DNA of 64,000 bases from Mycolicibacterium sp. HK-90 (GTDB taxonomy: Bacteria; Actinomycetota; Actinomycetes; Mycobacteriales; Mycobacteriaceae): assembly GCF_030486405.1 (NCBI RefSeq), contig NZ_CP129613.1, positions 682,001 through 746,000 on the forward strand, written 5' to 3'. Shown piece after piece: positions 16,021 to 26,933 of the stretch (position 1 is its first letter; each line of letters opens with the position of its first letter). The translations under genes were made by a program, and so were the position numbers. A model generated the notes under the pieces. The model did not search any database, was not told where the DNA came from, and saw only the letters and a list, made by a program, of their open reading frames with translations.

Positions 16021-17847
16021 ATGGGTAGTGACACGCTTGCGGCTCCGCCTCAGGGAGCGCCCCGGCTCGATCGCGATGTGATCAGCCGCTTCGCCACATG
16101 TTGTCGTGCGCTGGGCCTGACGGTGAACGACCGCCAACGGCCGGCCGATCTCACCGCCGCCCGGGCCGGCTTTGCCGCCTTGACGCACATCGCGCACGAC
16201 CACTGTGATGCCTGGACCGGCCTGGCCGCCGCGGGCGATGTCTCCGGACCCGTGATCGATGCCGTGTGGCGGACGCGGGGCAGCGCCGGTCTGCTGCAGC
16301 GCGAGATCGATCTGGCCGCCGGTGATCTCGGGTTCACCTATGACAGTGGGCTGTACCTTCAGTTCCGGGCCTGCGACGTGGACGACTTCCAGCTCGCCTT
16401 CGCCGCCCGGCGGGCGGCCGCGGATGCGCTCGCCGAAGCCGATGCGCTGGTCGGCGAGGTGCTCGTCCGCAGGCCCGGGTGGCTGCACGCCACCTGGCTG
16501 CGCGTGGCGGTCAACCACCGCGCTCAGCGCTGGAACGACGTGGTCCGGTTGCTCACCCCGGTGGTCACCGATCCGTCCCTCGACGAGGTCTCCGCGCACG
16601 CCGCACGCATCACCCTGGGCATCGCGCTGGCCCGGCTCGGCATGCTCGCGCCCGCGCTGTCGTACCTGGAGGATCCGACCGGCCCGATCGCGGTGGCCGC
16701 GCTCGACGGTGCGCTGGCCAAGGCGCTGACCTTGCGCGCCCAGGGCGAGGACGAGGACGCCAACGAGGTCCTGCAGGACCTCTTCGCCGCGCACCCGGAG
16801 GACAAGCAGGTCGAAGAAGCCCTCTCGGATCCGACCTTCGGGCTGCTCATCACCACCGCCGCCCGCATCGACGCCCGAAGCGATCCGTGGGACCCGGAGA
16901 CCGAGCCGTCGGAGTCCGACTTCGTCGACCCGGGCGCCAAGGAGCGCAAGGCGCACCTGCTGGTGGAGGCCGAGGCCGAGCTGGCCGAATTCATCGGCCT
17001 GGAAGAAGTGAAGTTCCAGGTGGCTCGCCTCAAGAGCTCGGTGGCCATGTCGATCCGGCGTCAGGAGCGCGGCCTGGCCGTGGCGCAGCGGACCAACCAC
17101 CTGGTGTTCGCCGGCCCGCCCGGAACGGGTAAGACCACCATCGCCCGCGTCGTGGCCAAGATCTATTGCGGCCTCGGGCTTCTCAAGAAGGAGACGGTCC
17201 GCGAGGTTCACCGTGCCGACCTGATCGGCCAGCACATCGGTGAGACCGAGGCCAAGACCAACGCGATCATCGACAGCGCGCTGGACGGCGTGCTGTTCCT
17301 CGACGAGGCCTACGCGCTGGTGTCGACCGGTGCCAAGAACGACTTCGGTCTGGTCGCCATCGACACGCTGTTGGCCCGCATGGAGAACGACCGTGACCGG
17401 CTCGTGGTGATCGTCGCGGGCTACCGCAAGGACCTCGACATGTTCCTGGACACCAACGAGGGTCTGCGCTCCCGCTTCACCCGCAGCATCGACTTCCCGT
17501 CGTACTCCTCGTCCGAACTCGTCGAGATCGCCGAGCGGATGGCCGAGAAGCGGGACAGCACCTTCGAGAAGGCCGCCCACGACGACATGGAGAAGCTCTT
17601 CGGCTACCTCGCCGAGGCCACCATGCCCGACGCCAATGGCGTACAGCGGCGCAGCCTGGACATCGCCGGTAACGGCCGCTTCGTCCGCAACCTGGTCGAG
17701 CGTTCCGAAGAAGAGCGCGAGTACCGCCTCGATCATTCCGAAAACGACGACTTCACCGACGAGGAGATGATGACGATCACCGCCGGTGACGTGACGAATT
17801 CGGCTGCCCCGCTGCTGCGTGGCCTGGGCCTGACGGTGCCAGAATGA
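16021..17847 (+). CDS. eccA3: ESX-3 AAA+ ATPase EccA3
   Basis: A 608-residue cytosolic CbxX/CfqX-type AAA+ ATPase of the ESX-3 type VII secretion system. The N-terminal 280 residues are TPR-like helical repeats that in the family contact substrates and chaperones. The ATPase domain has Walker A GPPGTGKT at residues 365-372, Walker B VLFLDEA at 424-430 and an arginine-finger region in NEGLRSRFTR. Length is close to M. tuberculosis EccA3 (631), with a shorter N-terminus. The ATG at 16021 has no good ribosome site, and the closest purine tract lies in a predicted hairpin. It is the first gene of the operon and overlaps eccB3 by 4 bases (ATGA). Confidence 0.97.
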   Translation: MGSDTLAAPPQGAPRLDRDVISRFATCCRALGLTVNDRQRPADLTAARAGFAALTHIAHDHCDAWTGLAAAGDVSGPVIDAVWRTRGSAGLLQREIDLAAGDLGFTYDSGLYLQFRACDVDDFQLAFAARRAAADALAEADALVGEVLVRRPGWLHATWLRVAVNHRAQRWNDVVRLLTPVVTDPSLDEVSAHAARITLGIALARLGMLAPALSYLEDPTGPIAVAALDGALAKALTLRAQGEDEDANEVLQDLFAAHPEDKQVEEALSDPTFGLLITTAARIDARSDPWDPETEPSESDFVDPGAKERKAHLLVEAEAELAEFIGLEEVKFQVARLKSSVAMSIRRQERGLAVAQRTNHLVFAGPPGTGKTTIARVVAKIYCGLGLLKKETVREVHRADLIGQHIGETEAKTNAIIDSALDGVLFLDEAYALVSTGAKNDFGLVAIDTLLARMENDRDRLVVIVAGYRKDLDMFLDTNEGLRSRFTRSIDFPSYSSSELVEIAERMAEKRDSTFEKAAHDDMEKLFGYLAEATMPDANGVQRRSLDIAGNGRFVRNLVERSEEEREYRLDHSENDDFTDEEMMTITAGDVTNSAAPLLRGLGLTVPE

Positions 17848-19397
17848 CCACGCAGGGACCCGACGAGCGCCGCTCCTTCTCCTCCCGCACCCCGTCCAAC
17901 GACAATCCCGATCACGTCGCCTACCGGCGCGGTTTCGTCACGCGCCATCAGGTCTCGGGCTGGCGATTCGTCATGCGACGCATCGCATCCGGGGTGGCGC
18001 TGCACGACACCCGCATGCTCGTCGACCCGCTGCGCACCCAGAGTCGCGCGGTGCTGACCGGTGTGCTGATCCTGGTCACCGGGCTGATCGGCTGCTTCCT
18101 CTTTTCGCTGATCCGTCCGGGTGGAGCCGCGGGCAACGACGTGATTCTCGCCGACCGGTCCACGGCGGCGCTGTATGTGCGCGTCGGTGAGCAGTTGCAT
18201 CCGGTGCTCAACCTGACCTCGGCGCGGTTGATCGCCGGCAAGGCGGACAATCCGACCACGGTCAAGACCAGCGAGATCGACAAGTTCCCGCGCGGCAATC
18301 TGCTCGGCATCCCCGGCGCGCCGGAGCGGATGGTGCAGAGCGCCAGTACCAGTGCGGATTGGACTGTCTGCGACAGCAATTCGGGTGACAACGCCGGCGT
18401 GACGCTGATCGCCGGGACGCTGGCCTCCGGCGAAGAGCGTGCCCTGCCGCTGACGGCGGGCCAAGGGGTGCTCGTGCACCACGACGGCGGCCCCACCCCG
18501 GGTGACTGGCTGTTGTGGGACGGCAAGCGCAGCCCGATCGATCTGGCCAACCGTGCCGTCACCGACGCGCTCGGGTTCGGCGCCGAGATCCCGGCCCCGC
18601 GGCCGATCGCGGCGGGCCTGTTCAACGCGATCCCCGAGGCCCCTGCGCTGACCGCCCCGGCCATCGCCGGCGCAGGCGCGCCCGCACAGTTCCCGCTGTC
18701 GCAACCGGCACCCGTGGGTGCAGTGGTCTCGGCAGCAGAAGCCGACAACACCGTCCGCTACTACGCCGTGCTGACCGACGGCCTGCAGCCGATCTCCCCG
18801 GTGCTGGCCTCGATCCTGCGCAACACGGATTCCTTCGGTCTGCACGAGCCGCCGCGGCTGGGAGCCGACGAAGTGGCCCGTACCCCGGTGGCTCACGGCA
18901 TCGACACCGCCGCCTACCCGGCCGGCACCCTCGATCTGGTGTCCGCGTCGACGGCGCCGGTGACGTGTGCCCAGTGGAGCAAGCCCGCCGGCGCCACCGA
19001 GAGCCGCCTGACCGTGCTGTCCGGTGCCGCCCTGCCGGCGCCCGACGGCCAGCGCAGCGTCGGACTGGTCGGTGCGGGCGCCAACGGTGCGGCCAGCCGC
19101 GTCGCCCTGGCACCCGGTAGCGGATACCTGGTGCAGACCGTGGGGGCCGAACCCGGATCGCCGACCGCGGGCTCGCTGTTCTGGGTGAGCGACACCGGTG
19201 TGCGCTATGGCATCGACACCGACGGTGACGACAAAACCCTTGCCGCGCTTGGTCTCACCGCGCCGGCTCTGCCCATTCCGTGGTCGATCCTGACGCAGTT
19301 CGCAGCCGGCCCGACCCTTTCCCGCGGCGACGCCCTGACCGCACACGATGCGCTGTCGTCCAACGCGAACGCTGCACGCCTGGAGGCAACGCGATGA
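17844..19397 (+). CDS. eccB3: ESX-3 core membrane protein EccB3
   Basis: A 517-residue component of the inner-membrane ESX-3 core complex. A cytosolic N-terminus of about 70 residues is followed by one membrane helix ([20 protein letters not shown], about residues 72-91) and a large periplasmic domain containing the repeat fold of EccB proteins. Cys176 (WTVCDS) and Cys375 (VTCAQW) correspond to the cysteine pair that forms the conserved periplasmic disulfide in the family. Its start overlaps the eccA3 stop and its stop overlaps the eccC3 start, both as ATGA, which points to coupled translation and equimolar assembly. Confidence 0.97.
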   Translation: MTTQGPDERRSFSSRTPSNDNPDHVAYRRGFVTRHQVSGWRFVMRRIASGVALHDTRMLVDPLRTQSRAVLTGVLILVTGLIGCFLFSLIRPGGAAGNDVILADRSTAALYVRVGEQLHPVLNLTSARLIAGKADNPTTVKTSEIDKFPRGNLLGIPGAPERMVQSASTSADWTVCDSNSGDNAGVTLIAGTLASGEERALPLTAGQGVLVHHDGGPTPGDWLLWDGKRSPIDLANRAVTDALGFGAEIPAPRPIAAGLFNAIPEAPALTAPAIAGAGAPAQFPLSQPAPVGAVVSAAEADNTVRYYAVLTDGLQPISPVLASILRNTDSFGLHEPPRLGADEVARTPVAHGIDTAAYPAGTLDLVSASTAPVTCAQWSKPAGATESRLTVLSGAALPAPDGQRSVGLVGAGANGAASRVALAPGSGYLVQTVGAEPGSPTAGSLFWVSDTGVRYGIDTDGDDKTLAALGLTAPALPIPWSILTQFAAGPTLSRGDALTAHDALSSNANAARLEATR

Positions 19398-22300
19398 GTA
19401 GGCTGATTTTCGAGCACCAGCGCAGGCTGGCGCCGCCGACGACCCGCAAGGGCACCATCACGATCGAGCCGCCGCCGCAGTTGCCGCGGCTGGTTCCGCC
19501 GTCGTTGTTGCGCCGGGTGCTGCCCTACCTGATCGTCATCCTGATCGTCGGCATGATCGTGGCCCTGGTGGCCACCGGTATGCGGATGATCTCGCCGACG
19601 ACGCTGTTCTTCCCGTTCGTGCTGCTGTTGGCGGCCACCGCGCTCTACCGCGGCTCCGACAACAAGATGCGCACCGAGGAAGTCGACGCCGAGCGCGCCG
19701 ACTATCTGCGCTACCTGTCGGTGGTCCGCGACAACGTCCGCGCCCACGCCGGCGAGCAGCGTGCGGCGCTGGAGTGGTCGCACCCGGAGCCCGAGGCGCT
19801 GGCCATCATCCCGGGCACCCGTAGGCAGTGGGAACGCGACCCGCGTGACCGCGACTTCCTGGTGCTGCGGGCCGGGCTGCACGACGTGCCGCTGGACGCG
19901 GCGCTCAAGGTCAAGGACACCGCCGACGAGATCGACCTGGAACCGGTGTCGCACAGCACCCTTCGCGGTCTGCTCGATGTGCAGCGCACCGTGCGCAACG
20001 CCCCGACCGGAATCGACATCACCAAGCTGGCCCGGATCACCGTGATCGGTGAGGTCGACGAGGTCCGGGATGCGCTGCGCGCCTGGATCGCCCAGGCCGT
20101 CACGTGGCACGACCCGACCATGCTCGGCGTGGCGCTGGCCTCGCCCGACGTCGACGACGCTGCCTGGTCGTGGCTGAAATGGCTTCCGCACGTTGATATT
20201 CCGGCTCAGGCCGATGGCGTCGGCCCGGCCAGGTACCTGACCGCCGGGGTGGCCGAGCTCCGCGGACGCCTCGACTCCGCCCTGGCCGGCCGCCCCGCCT
20301 TCCCCACGGAACCGGATCAGGCCCTCAAGCACCTGCTCGTGGTGCTCGACGATCCCGAGGCCGATCCCGACGACATCGCCCGTCGCCCCGGCCTCACCGG
20401 GGTGACCGTCGTCCACCGCAGTGACAAGCTGCCCAACCGCGAGCAGTACCCCGACCCCGAACGGCCCATCCTGCGGGTCATCGACGGCCGGATCGAGCGT
20501 TGGCAGAGCAGCGGATGGCAGCCATACGTCGCCCACGCCGACGCGATGTCGGCAGCGGCGGCCGCCCACGTCGCGCGGCGACTGTCGCGCTGGGACTCCA
20601 ATCCCGGCTACGTGCGGTCCACGGCCACCGGCGGTGCCACCTTCACCACGCTGCTCGACATCCCGGATGCTGCGTCCCTGGACGTGGCCAGCCTGTGGGC
20701 GCCGCGCAACCGCGACGAGGAACTGCGCGTGCCGATCGGCGTCACCGCCACCGGTGAGCCGCTGTACTTCGACCTCAAGGATGAGGCCGAGGGCGGCATG
20801 GGTCCGCACGGCCTGATGATCGGTATGACCGGTTCGGGCAAGTCCCAGACCCTGATGTCGATCTTGTTGTCGCTGTTGACCACTCACTCCGCCGACCGGC
20901 TCATCGTGATCTACGCCGACTTCAAGGGCGAGGCCGGAGCCGACATCTTCCGCAACTTCCCGCAGGTCGTCGCGGTCATCTCGAACATGGCCGAGAAGCG
21001 GTCGCTGGCCGACCGGTTCGCCGACACCCTGCGTGGTGAGGTGGCCCGCCGTGAGCAGCTGCTCAAGGAGGCCGGCCGCCGGGTTCAGGGCAGCGCCTTC
21101 AACTCGGTGACCGAGTACGAGGCCGCGATCGCCGCGGGGCACGACCTGCCCCCGATGCCGACGCTGTTCGTGGTCGCCGACGAGTTCACCCTGATGCTCG
21201 CCGAGCATCCCGAGTACGCGGACCTGTTCGATTACGTTGCCCGCAAGGGCCGCTCGTTCCGGATTCACATCTTGTTCGCGTCGCAGACGCTGGACGTGGG
21301 CCGGATCAAGGACATCGACAAGAACACCTCGTACCGGATCGGTCTCAAGGTGGCCAGCCCGAGCATCTCCCGGCAGATCATCGGGGTCGAGGACGCCTAT
21401 CACATCGAATCGGGCCGTGAGCACAAGGGCGAGGGCTTCCTGGTGCCTGCCCCGGGTGCGGTGCCGATCAAGTTCCGCAGCACCTACGTCGACGGGATCT
21501 ACGACCCGCCGCGCGCGGAGAAGTCGATCGTGGTGCGCGCCCTGCCGCAACCTCAGTTGTTCACTGCCTCGCGAGTCGAGCCCGAGCCCGATACCGTGAT
21601 CGTCACGAACGAGCCAGAGATCGACGTCGCGCCACCGCGCAAGCTGATCGCCACCATCGGCGACCAGCTGGCCACCTACGGTCCGCAGGCACCCACGCTG
21701 TGGCTGCCGCCGCTGGACGACGAGATCGCGCTGGACGACGTGCTGGCGCGCACCGACATCGACGCCGGTCAACTGCGTTGGCCGCTCGGCGAGATCGACA
21801 AGCCGTTCGAGATGCGCCGCGACGCGTTGGTGTACGACGCCAACTCGTCGGCAGCCAACGTGCTGATCCACGGTGGTCCGCGCTCGGGCAAGTCGACGGC
21901 GCTGCAGACCTTCATCCTGTCGGCGGCAGCGTTGCACTCGCCGAGCGAGGTCAGCTTCTACGTCCTGGACTACGGCGGCGGGCAGCTGGCCGGCCTGGAC
22001 GAGCTGGCTCACGTCGGCAGTGTCGCCACCCCGCTGGAACCCGAGCGCATCCGACGCACCTTCGGTGAGCTGGAGCAGCTGCTGCAGGCCCGCCAGCGCC
22101 AAGGTGCCGTCAGCCGGGTCGGTAGCTCCACCGGAAAATATGAAGACGGCTACGGCGAGGTCTTCCTGGTAATCGACAACCTCTACGCGTTCAGCCGGGA
22201 CAACACCGACACCTTCAACACCCGGAACCCGTTGCTGGCCAAGGTGACGGAGCTGGCCAACACCGGACTTGCCTACGGCATCCACGTGGTGATCACCACG

Positions 22301-23374
22301 CCGAACTGGTTGGAGGTGCCGCTGGCGATGCGAGACGGCCTGGGCCTGCGCCTGGAGCTCAAGCTGCACGACAGCCACGACAGCATCGTGCGGGTGGTGG
22401 GTGCCCTGCGCCGCCCGGCCGAGTCCGTACCGGCCGACCAGCCGGGCCGCGGTCTGACGATGGCCGCCGAACACTTCCTGTTCGCGCAGCCGGCGTTGAG
22501 CGACATCGCCGTCATCAACGCCCGCTACCCGGGCCAGAGCGCACCCCCGGTGCGCCTGCTGCCCACCACGCTGGCCCCGGCGGCGCTGGCACCGCTGTAC
22601 CCGGCCCCCGAGCAGGTGGTCATCGGACAGCGCGAAGAGGATCTGGCACCGGTGGTGCTCGACTTCAAGAACAACCCGCTGCTGGCGGTGTTCGGCGATG
22701 CGAGGTCCGGCAAGACCACCCTGCTGCGGCACATCATCCGGACGATCCGGGAGAACTCCCGGCCGGACGAGGTGGCGTTCACCGTCATCGACCGGCGGCT
22801 GCACCTGGTGGAGGAACCGTTGTTCCCGGACAACGAGTACACCGCCAACATCGATCGCGTGCTGCCCGCCATGCTCGGGCTGTCGGCGCTCATCGAGAAG
22901 CGCCGTCCGCCTGCCGGTTTGAGCCCGCAGGAGCTCAGCGCCTGGAACTACCGGACCGGGGCCGACGGCCACACGCACTACCTGATCATCGACGACGTGG
23001 ACCAGATCCCCGACGGGCCCGCGGTCAGCGGACCGTTCGCCGGTCAGCGGCCATGGACCAACATCGTCAACCTGCTGTCCGAGGCCGGCGATCTGGGTCT
23101 GCGCGTGATCGTGACGGCTCGGGCCACCGGATCGGCACACGCGGTGATGACCGCACCCCTGCTCCGTCGCCTCAATGATCTGCAGGCGACCACGTTGATG
23201 TTGTCGGGCAATCCCGCCGACAGCGGCAAGCTCCGCGGGCACCGGTTCGCCCGGTTCCCCGCGGGACGCGGCATGTTGCTCGGAGACGGCGACGCCCCCG
23301 AGTTCGTTCAGCTCGTCAACCCACTCATCGATGACACGGCGCTGTCCGTGAACAACGGGAGAAAGGAATTCTGA
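19394..23374 (+). CDS. eccC3: ESX-3 FtsK/SpoIIIE-type ATPase EccC3
   Basis: A 1326-residue motor of the ESX-3 secretion machine. Two membrane helices near residues 35-80 are followed by three ATPase domains with Walker A motifs GMTGSGKS (477-484), GGPRSGKS (827-834) and GDARSGKT (1101-1108). The first domain drives translocation in the family, and the last recognises the C-terminal signal of the Esx heterodimer. All three P-loop lysines are present. The frame is open upstream, but the ATG at 19394 overlapping the eccB3 stop is the start ([11 protein letters not shown]). The stop overlaps the PE5 start by one base (TGATG). Length fits EccC3 of M. tuberculosis (1330). Confidence 0.97.
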   Translation: MSRLIFEHQRRLAPPTTRKGTITIEPPPQLPRLVPPSLLRRVLPYLIVILIVGMIVALVATGMRMISPTTLFFPFVLLLAATALYRGSDNKMRTEEVDAERADYLRYLSVVRDNVRAHAGEQRAALEWSHPEPEALAIIPGTRRQWERDPRDRDFLVLRAGLHDVPLDAALKVKDTADEIDLEPVSHSTLRGLLDVQRTVRNAPTGIDITKLARITVIGEVDEVRDALRAWIAQAVTWHDPTMLGVALASPDVDDAAWSWLKWLPHVDIPAQADGVGPARYLTAGVAELRGRLDSALAGRPAFPTEPDQALKHLLVVLDDPEADPDDIARRPGLTGVTVVHRSDKLPNREQYPDPERPILRVIDGRIERWQSSGWQPYVAHADAMSAAAAAHVARRLSRWDSNPGYVRSTATGGATFTTLLDIPDAASLDVASLWAPRNRDEELRVPIGVTATGEPLYFDLKDEAEGGMGPHGLMIGMTGSGKSQTLMSILLSLLTTHSADRLIVIYADFKGEAGADIFRNFPQVVAVISNMAEKRSLADRFADTLRGEVARREQLLKEAGRRVQGSAFNSVTEYEAAIAAGHDLPPMPTLFVVADEFTLMLAEHPEYADLFDYVARKGRSFRIHILFASQTLDVGRIKDIDKNTSYRIGLKVASPSISRQIIGVEDAYHIESGREHKGEGFLVPAPGAVPIKFRSTYVDGIYDPPRAEKSIVVRALPQPQLFTASRVEPEPDTVIVTNEPEIDVAPPRKLIATIGDQLATYGPQAPTLWLPPLDDEIALDDVLARTDIDAGQLRWPLGEIDKPFEMRRDALVYDANSSAANVLIHGGPRSGKSTALQTFILSAAALHSPSEVSFYVLDYGGGQLAGLDELAHVGSVATPLEPERIRRTFGELEQLLQARQRQGAVSRVGSSTGKYEDGYGEVFLVIDNLYAFSRDNTDTFNTRNPLLAKVTELANTGLAYGIHVVITTPNWLEVPLAMRDGLGLRLELKLHDSHDSIVRVVGALRRPAESVPADQPGRGLTMAAEHFLFAQPALSDIAVINARYPGQSAPPVRLLPTTLAPAALAPLYPAPEQVVIGQREEDLAPVVLDFKNNPLLAVFGDARSGKTTLLRHIIRTIRENSRPDEVAFTVIDRRLHLVEEPLFPDNEYTANIDRVLPAMLGLSALIEKRRPPAGLSPQELSAWNYRTGADGHTHYLIIDDVDQIPDGPAVSGPFAGQRPWTNIVNLLSEAGDLGLRVIVTARATGSAHAVMTAPLLRRLNDLQATTLMLSGNPADSGKLRGHRFARFPAGRGMLLGDGDAPEFVQLVNPLIDDTALSVNNGRKEF

Positions 23375-23685
23375 TGACACTGCGGGTAGTTCCGGAAGGA
23401 TTGACCGCCGCCAGCGCGGCCGTCGAGGCGCTCACCGCGCGCCTGGCCGCCGCCCACGCCGCGGCCGCCCCCCTGGTCTCGGCGGTGATCCCGCCTGCCG
23501 CCGATGCGGTTTCGCTGCAGACCGCCACCGGTTTCAGCGTCCACGGCGCCCAGCACTCGGCCCTGGCCGCGCAGGGGGTCGAGGAACTCGGCCGCTCCGG
23601 CGCGGGTGTCGCGGAGTCCGGCGCCAGCTATGTCACCGGCGACGCGATGGCCGCTGCGTCCTACCTGACTGCGCGCGGCATCTGA
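23374..23685 (+). CDS. PE5: PE family protein PE5 (ESX-3)
   Basis: A 103-residue PE protein, essentially only the PE domain: two alpha-helices with the Pro-Glu pair at residues 7-8 (VVPEGL). The type VII export signal YxxxD/E is present as YVTGD at residues 86-90. It should pair with PPE4, encoded one base downstream, and be exported as a heterodimer by ESX-3; in mycobacteria this pair is linked to siderophore-mediated iron use. The start overlaps eccC3 (TGATG). Confidence 0.96.
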   Translation: MTLRVVPEGLTAASAAVEALTARLAAAHAAAAPLVSAVIPPAADAVSLQTATGFSVHGAQHSALAAQGVEELGRSGAGVAESGASYVTGDAMAAASYLTARGI

Positions 23686-23686
23686 G

Positions 23687-25294
23687 ATGACCGCCCCCAT
23701 CTGGATGGCCCTACCACCCGAGGTGCATTCGGCGCTGCTCTCCAGCGGTCCGGGCGCCGGGTCGTTGCTGGCCGCAGCGGGGGCCTGGCAGTCGCTGAGC
23801 ACCGAATACGCTTCGGCGGCAGCGGAACTCACCAGTGTGCTGGGCGGGGTGCAAGCCGGGTCGTGGGAGGGGCCGAGCTCGGAGCAGTACGTCGCCGCGC
23901 ACGGTCCCTACCTGATGTGGCTGGCGCAGCAGAGTGCCAACAGCGCCGCGGTGGCCGTGCAACACGAGACGGCGGCCGCGGCATACACCACGGCAGTGGC
24001 CACCATGCCGACCCTGCCCGAGCTCGCCCTCAACCACGTCGTGCACGGCGTGCTGTTGGCCACGAACTTCTTCGGGATCAACACGATTCCGATCGCGGTC
24101 AACGAGGCCGACTACGTCCGGATGTGGATCCAGGCGGCCACCACCATGGCCACCTACCAAGCCGTCTCGGGCGCTGCGGTGATGGCCGCTCCGACCAGCG
24201 CGCCGGCGCCGATGCTGCTCAAGCCGGGCGTGGGGGAGGCCGGTACCGCGTCGGCCAATGCGCAGCAGATGATGGCGCAGGGCACCGCGACCGATTCCGG
24301 TTCGGCGCTGACCACCGCCGACGTGATGGCCACCGAGGAGAACCCCTACCCCAATCTGCCGCAGTGGCTGGTCGATTACCTGGGCAACCCGTCGATGATC
24401 GGCGGCAAGGAGATGCTGCAGTTCCTCAACGATCCGTTGGGGACGATCCAGGCCATGCTCACCGACCTGATGACCAATCCGTCGGCCTTCTTGACGACCT
24501 GGGGGCCGTTCCTGCTTGCCGTCGGCTACCAGGCGTTCTTCCAGCCGGTCGGTTGGGGTACCTGGATCAGTGTCGCACTGTCACCGTTCCTGGTGCCGCT
24601 GCTCGGCATCGGCCTCGCGGCGCTGGGATTCCTCGATCTGCTTCCCACCGACGATGTCCCGGCGGCGGACACCCCCGCCGAGGGTGACGCCGCGGTGGCA
24701 CCGGTGCGGGCCGACCAGGGTCTGCCGATGGCCGGTTTGGGCCCGGCCGGCGTCGGTGTCGGCGCCGGGGCCGCTCCCGCGGGTGCCCCGGCCTCCGGTG
24801 CGGGTGGAGCCGCGGCGCCGGCACCGGTGGCCGCGGCGGCGTTCGCGCCGTACGCGGTGATGGGCAACGACCCGGACGAGGGATTCAGCCCGACGGTCGG
24901 CGGCAAGTCCAGTGCCTCGGCACCGGCCGCCGGAATTCCCGCGGCGGCCTCGGGTATCGCCACGTCGCTGGCGGCCCGGCGCAAGCGGCGGCGCAAGCGC
25001 GGCGCGCAGCTCGAGGACCATGCCTACGCCGATGCCTACATGGACTACGAGGAACCGGACCCGGAACCCGCACCACGACCGGAGCCGCGCGTGCGGGCCT
25101 CCGAACGAGGCGCAGGGGACATGGGATTCACCGGTACCACAACCAGATCCGAAGCGGCGGCCTCAGGTTTGACCACCTTGGCCGGCGAGCGGTTCGACGA
25201 ACGCCCGGTATCGCCGATGCTGCCGGGTACCTGGGATCCCGACGAGGCCCCGGACACCACCCCTGACGATCCGGAAGGGGGTCCGCGCAGCTGA
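23687..25294 (+). CDS. PPE4: PPE family protein PPE4 (ESX-3)
   Basis: A 535-residue PPE protein. The N-terminal PPE domain of about 180 residues begins with the PPE motif at residues 10-12 (MALPPEV) and contains the WxG-type turn [10 protein letters not shown]; its hydrophobic tip should bind the EspG3 chaperone. A middle part with hydrophobic stretches ([30 protein letters not shown]) is followed by an Ala/Gly/Pro-rich linker, a basic [10 protein letters not shown] stretch and an acidic tail. The gene follows PE5 after one base, the classic cognate-pair arrangement. A 61-base gap to esxG carries a GAAAGGAAAA ribosome site. Confidence 0.95.
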   Translation: MTAPIWMALPPEVHSALLSSGPGAGSLLAAAGAWQSLSTEYASAAAELTSVLGGVQAGSWEGPSSEQYVAAHGPYLMWLAQQSANSAAVAVQHETAAAAYTTAVATMPTLPELALNHVVHGVLLATNFFGINTIPIAVNEADYVRMWIQAATTMATYQAVSGAAVMAAPTSAPAPMLLKPGVGEAGTASANAQQMMAQGTATDSGSALTTADVMATEENPYPNLPQWLVDYLGNPSMIGGKEMLQFLNDPLGTIQAMLTDLMTNPSAFLTTWGPFLLAVGYQAFFQPVGWGTWISVALSPFLVPLLGIGLAALGFLDLLPTDDVPAADTPAEGDAAVAPVRADQGLPMAGLGPAGVGVGAGAAPAGAPASGAGGAAAPAPVAAAAFAPYAVMGNDPDEGFSPTVGGKSSASAPAAGIPAAASGIATSLAARRKRRRKRGAQLEDHAYADAYMDYEEPDPEPAPRPEPRVRASERGAGDMGFTGTTTRSEAAASGLTTLAGERFDERPVSPMLPGTWDPDEAPDTTPDDPEGGPRS

Positions 25295-25355
25295 GCAGAT
25301 CACCTTCACCACTGAAGACGCATTTCCAAATGTCTACGACCCGAAAGGAAAATCC

Positions 25356-25649
25356 ATGAGTCTGTTGGACGCCCACATCCCCCAGCTGATCGCCTCCGAG
25401 GCCGCCTTCGGCGCCAAGGCCGCGCTGATGCGCAGCACGATCGCCCAGGCCGAGCAGGCCGCGATGTCCTCGCAGGCCTACCACATGGGTGAGGCCTCGG
25501 CCGCGTTCCAGGCCGCACACGCCCGGTTCGTCGAGGTGTCGGCCAAGGTCAATGCGCTGCTCGACATCGCGCAGCTCAACCTCGGTGACGCCGCGGGCAC
25601 CTACGTCGCCCAGGACGCCGCCGCCGCCAGCACCTACACCTCCGTCTAA
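25356..25649 (+). CDS. esxG: ESX-3 secreted protein EsxG
   Basis: A 97-residue WXG100-superfamily protein that forms an obligate 1:1 helical-hairpin dimer with EsxH. The helix-turn-helix turn lies around [10 protein letters not shown], and this partner lacks a canonical WxG, as usual for EsxG. The C-terminal export signal YxxxD is YVAQD at residues 83-87. A strong GAAAGGAAAA ribosome site precedes the ATG. It is followed after 29 bases by esxH with its own ribosome site, as expected for a highly expressed pair. Confidence 0.96.
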   Translation: MSLLDAHIPQLIASEAAFGAKAALMRSTIAQAEQAAMSSQAYHMGEASAAFQAAHARFVEVSAKVNALLDIAQLNLGDAAGTYVAQDAAAASTYTSV

Positions 25650-25678
25650 CCGAAAAAGCAACGGATACAGGAGTTTTC

Positions 25679-25966
25679 ATGTCTCAGATCATGTACAACT
25701 ACCCGGCCATGCTGGCTCACGCCGGGGAGATGAACACCTACTCGGGCGCGCTGCACGCCGTCGGTGCCGACATCGCCGCCGAGCAGGCCGCATTGAGCAG
25801 CGCCTGGCAGGGTGACACCGGCATGACCTACCAGGCCTGGCAGGCCCAGTGGAACCAGGCGATGGAAGAGCTGACTCGGGCCTACCGGGCCATGGCCTCC
25901 ACTCACGAGATGAACACCATGTCGATGAGTGCGCGGGACGCGGCCGAAGGGGCCAAGTGGGGCTAG
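25679..25966 (+). CDS. esxH: ESX-3 secreted protein EsxH (TB10.4 homologue)
   Basis: A 95-residue WXG100 protein, partner of EsxG. The WxG turn is WQG at residues 43-45. Of the zinc-site residues reported for M. tuberculosis EsxH as I remember them (His14, His70, His76, Glu77), His14, His76 and Glu77 are conserved, but position 70 is Arg ([11 protein letters not shown]). The heterodimer is exported through ESX-3 and is needed for iron and zinc homeostasis. A ribosome site (ACAGGAG) lies upstream of the ATG. Confidence 0.96.
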   Translation: MSQIMYNYPAMLAHAGEMNTYSGALHAVGADIAAEQAALSSAWQGDTGMTYQAWQAQWNQAMEELTRAYRAMASTHEMNTMSMSARDAAEGAKWG

Positions 25967-25978
25967 TGCCGGTGACCG

Positions 25979-26872
25979 ATGGGAGCTAATGCTGTCGAGC
26001 TGACCACCGATCAGGCCTGGTACCTCGCCGAGGTACTCGGCGCCGGGGCGTACCCGTGGGTGCTGGCGATCACGCCTGCCTACAGCGACCCGGCGCAGCG
26101 GCCCGGCTTCATCGCCGAACAGGCCGCTGAACTGACCAGGATGGGTGTGCTCGACGCCGGCGGTGGGGTGAATCCGCGGGTAGCGCAATGGATCCGGCTG
26201 ACCTGCCGGGCAACCCAGTGGCTCGACCTGCGGTTCGTCTCCGGCCCGGGAGATCTGTTGCGCGGCATCGTGGCCCGCGGACGAGCGCTCGTGCGAGGAA
26301 ACGATTGGCACAGCGCCGACGACGACGCCAAGACGGTTGTGGTGTTGCGCAACGCGCAGCTGGTGACGTTCACGGAGATGGACATCCACCATCCGCACTC
26401 CCTGGTGCCGGTGCTCACCGCCGGGCTGTCGCAACGCCGGCCCGCTCGGTTCGAGGAGTTCGCGCTGCCGGCCGCGGCCGGCGCACGGGCCGACGAGCAG
26501 ATCCGCAACGGCACCCCGCTGACCGAAGTGCTGGGATTCCTCGGGGTCCCGGCCTCGGCCCGGTCCATCGTGGAATCGGTGTTCGACGGACGGCGAACCT
26601 ATGTCGAGATCGTCGCCGGCGAACACCGCGACGGCCACCGGGTCACCACCCAAGTGGGGGTCAGCATCATCGACACCCCTGAGGGCCGGATCCTGGTCTC
26701 CCCGTCGAAAGCCTTCGATGGGGAATGGATTTCGACCTTCACGGCGGGCACCGCCGATTCGATCACCATGGCGATCGAACGGCTGACCGCCTCCCTGCCC
26801 AGCGGCTCCTGGTTCCCCGACCAACCGCTCGTCCGCGACTTCGACGAAGTCGCGGTCACCTACAACCAGTAA
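25979..26872 (+). CDS. espG3: ESX-3 chaperone EspG3
   Basis: A 297-residue cytosolic chaperone of the EspG family. It binds the tip of PPE proteins of its own ESX system and keeps them soluble before export. The family start is seen in [27 protein letters not shown], and the repeated beta-sheet/helix halves extend to the C-terminus ([20 protein letters not shown]). It lies 12 bases downstream of esxH, and the ATG at 25979 fits the family start. Its expected client here is PE5-PPE4. Confidence 0.94.
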   Translation: MGANAVELTTDQAWYLAEVLGAGAYPWVLAITPAYSDPAQRPGFIAEQAAELTRMGVLDAGGGVNPRVAQWIRLTCRATQWLDLRFVSGPGDLLRGIVARGRALVRGNDWHSADDDAKTVVVLRNAQLVTFTEMDIHHPHSLVPVLTAGLSQRRPARFEEFALPAAAGARADEQIRNGTPLTEVLGFLGVPASARSIVESVFDGRRTYVEIVAGEHRDGHRVTTQVGVSIIDTPEGRILVSPSKAFDGEWISTFTAGTADSITMAIERLTASLPSGSWFPDQPLVRDFDEVAVTYNQ

Positions 26873-26933
26873 CCGACAGCGCCTCATCCCACCGAGATCC
26901 ACGCTCCATGAGAAGAACCCAGAAAGCATAGGA

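Noticed and set aside
19205..23380. A 1391-codon minus-strand open frame over eccC3
   Set aside because: It is antisense to the whole of eccC3, which carries three P-loops and known homology. Long antisense frames are expected in high-GC genes.
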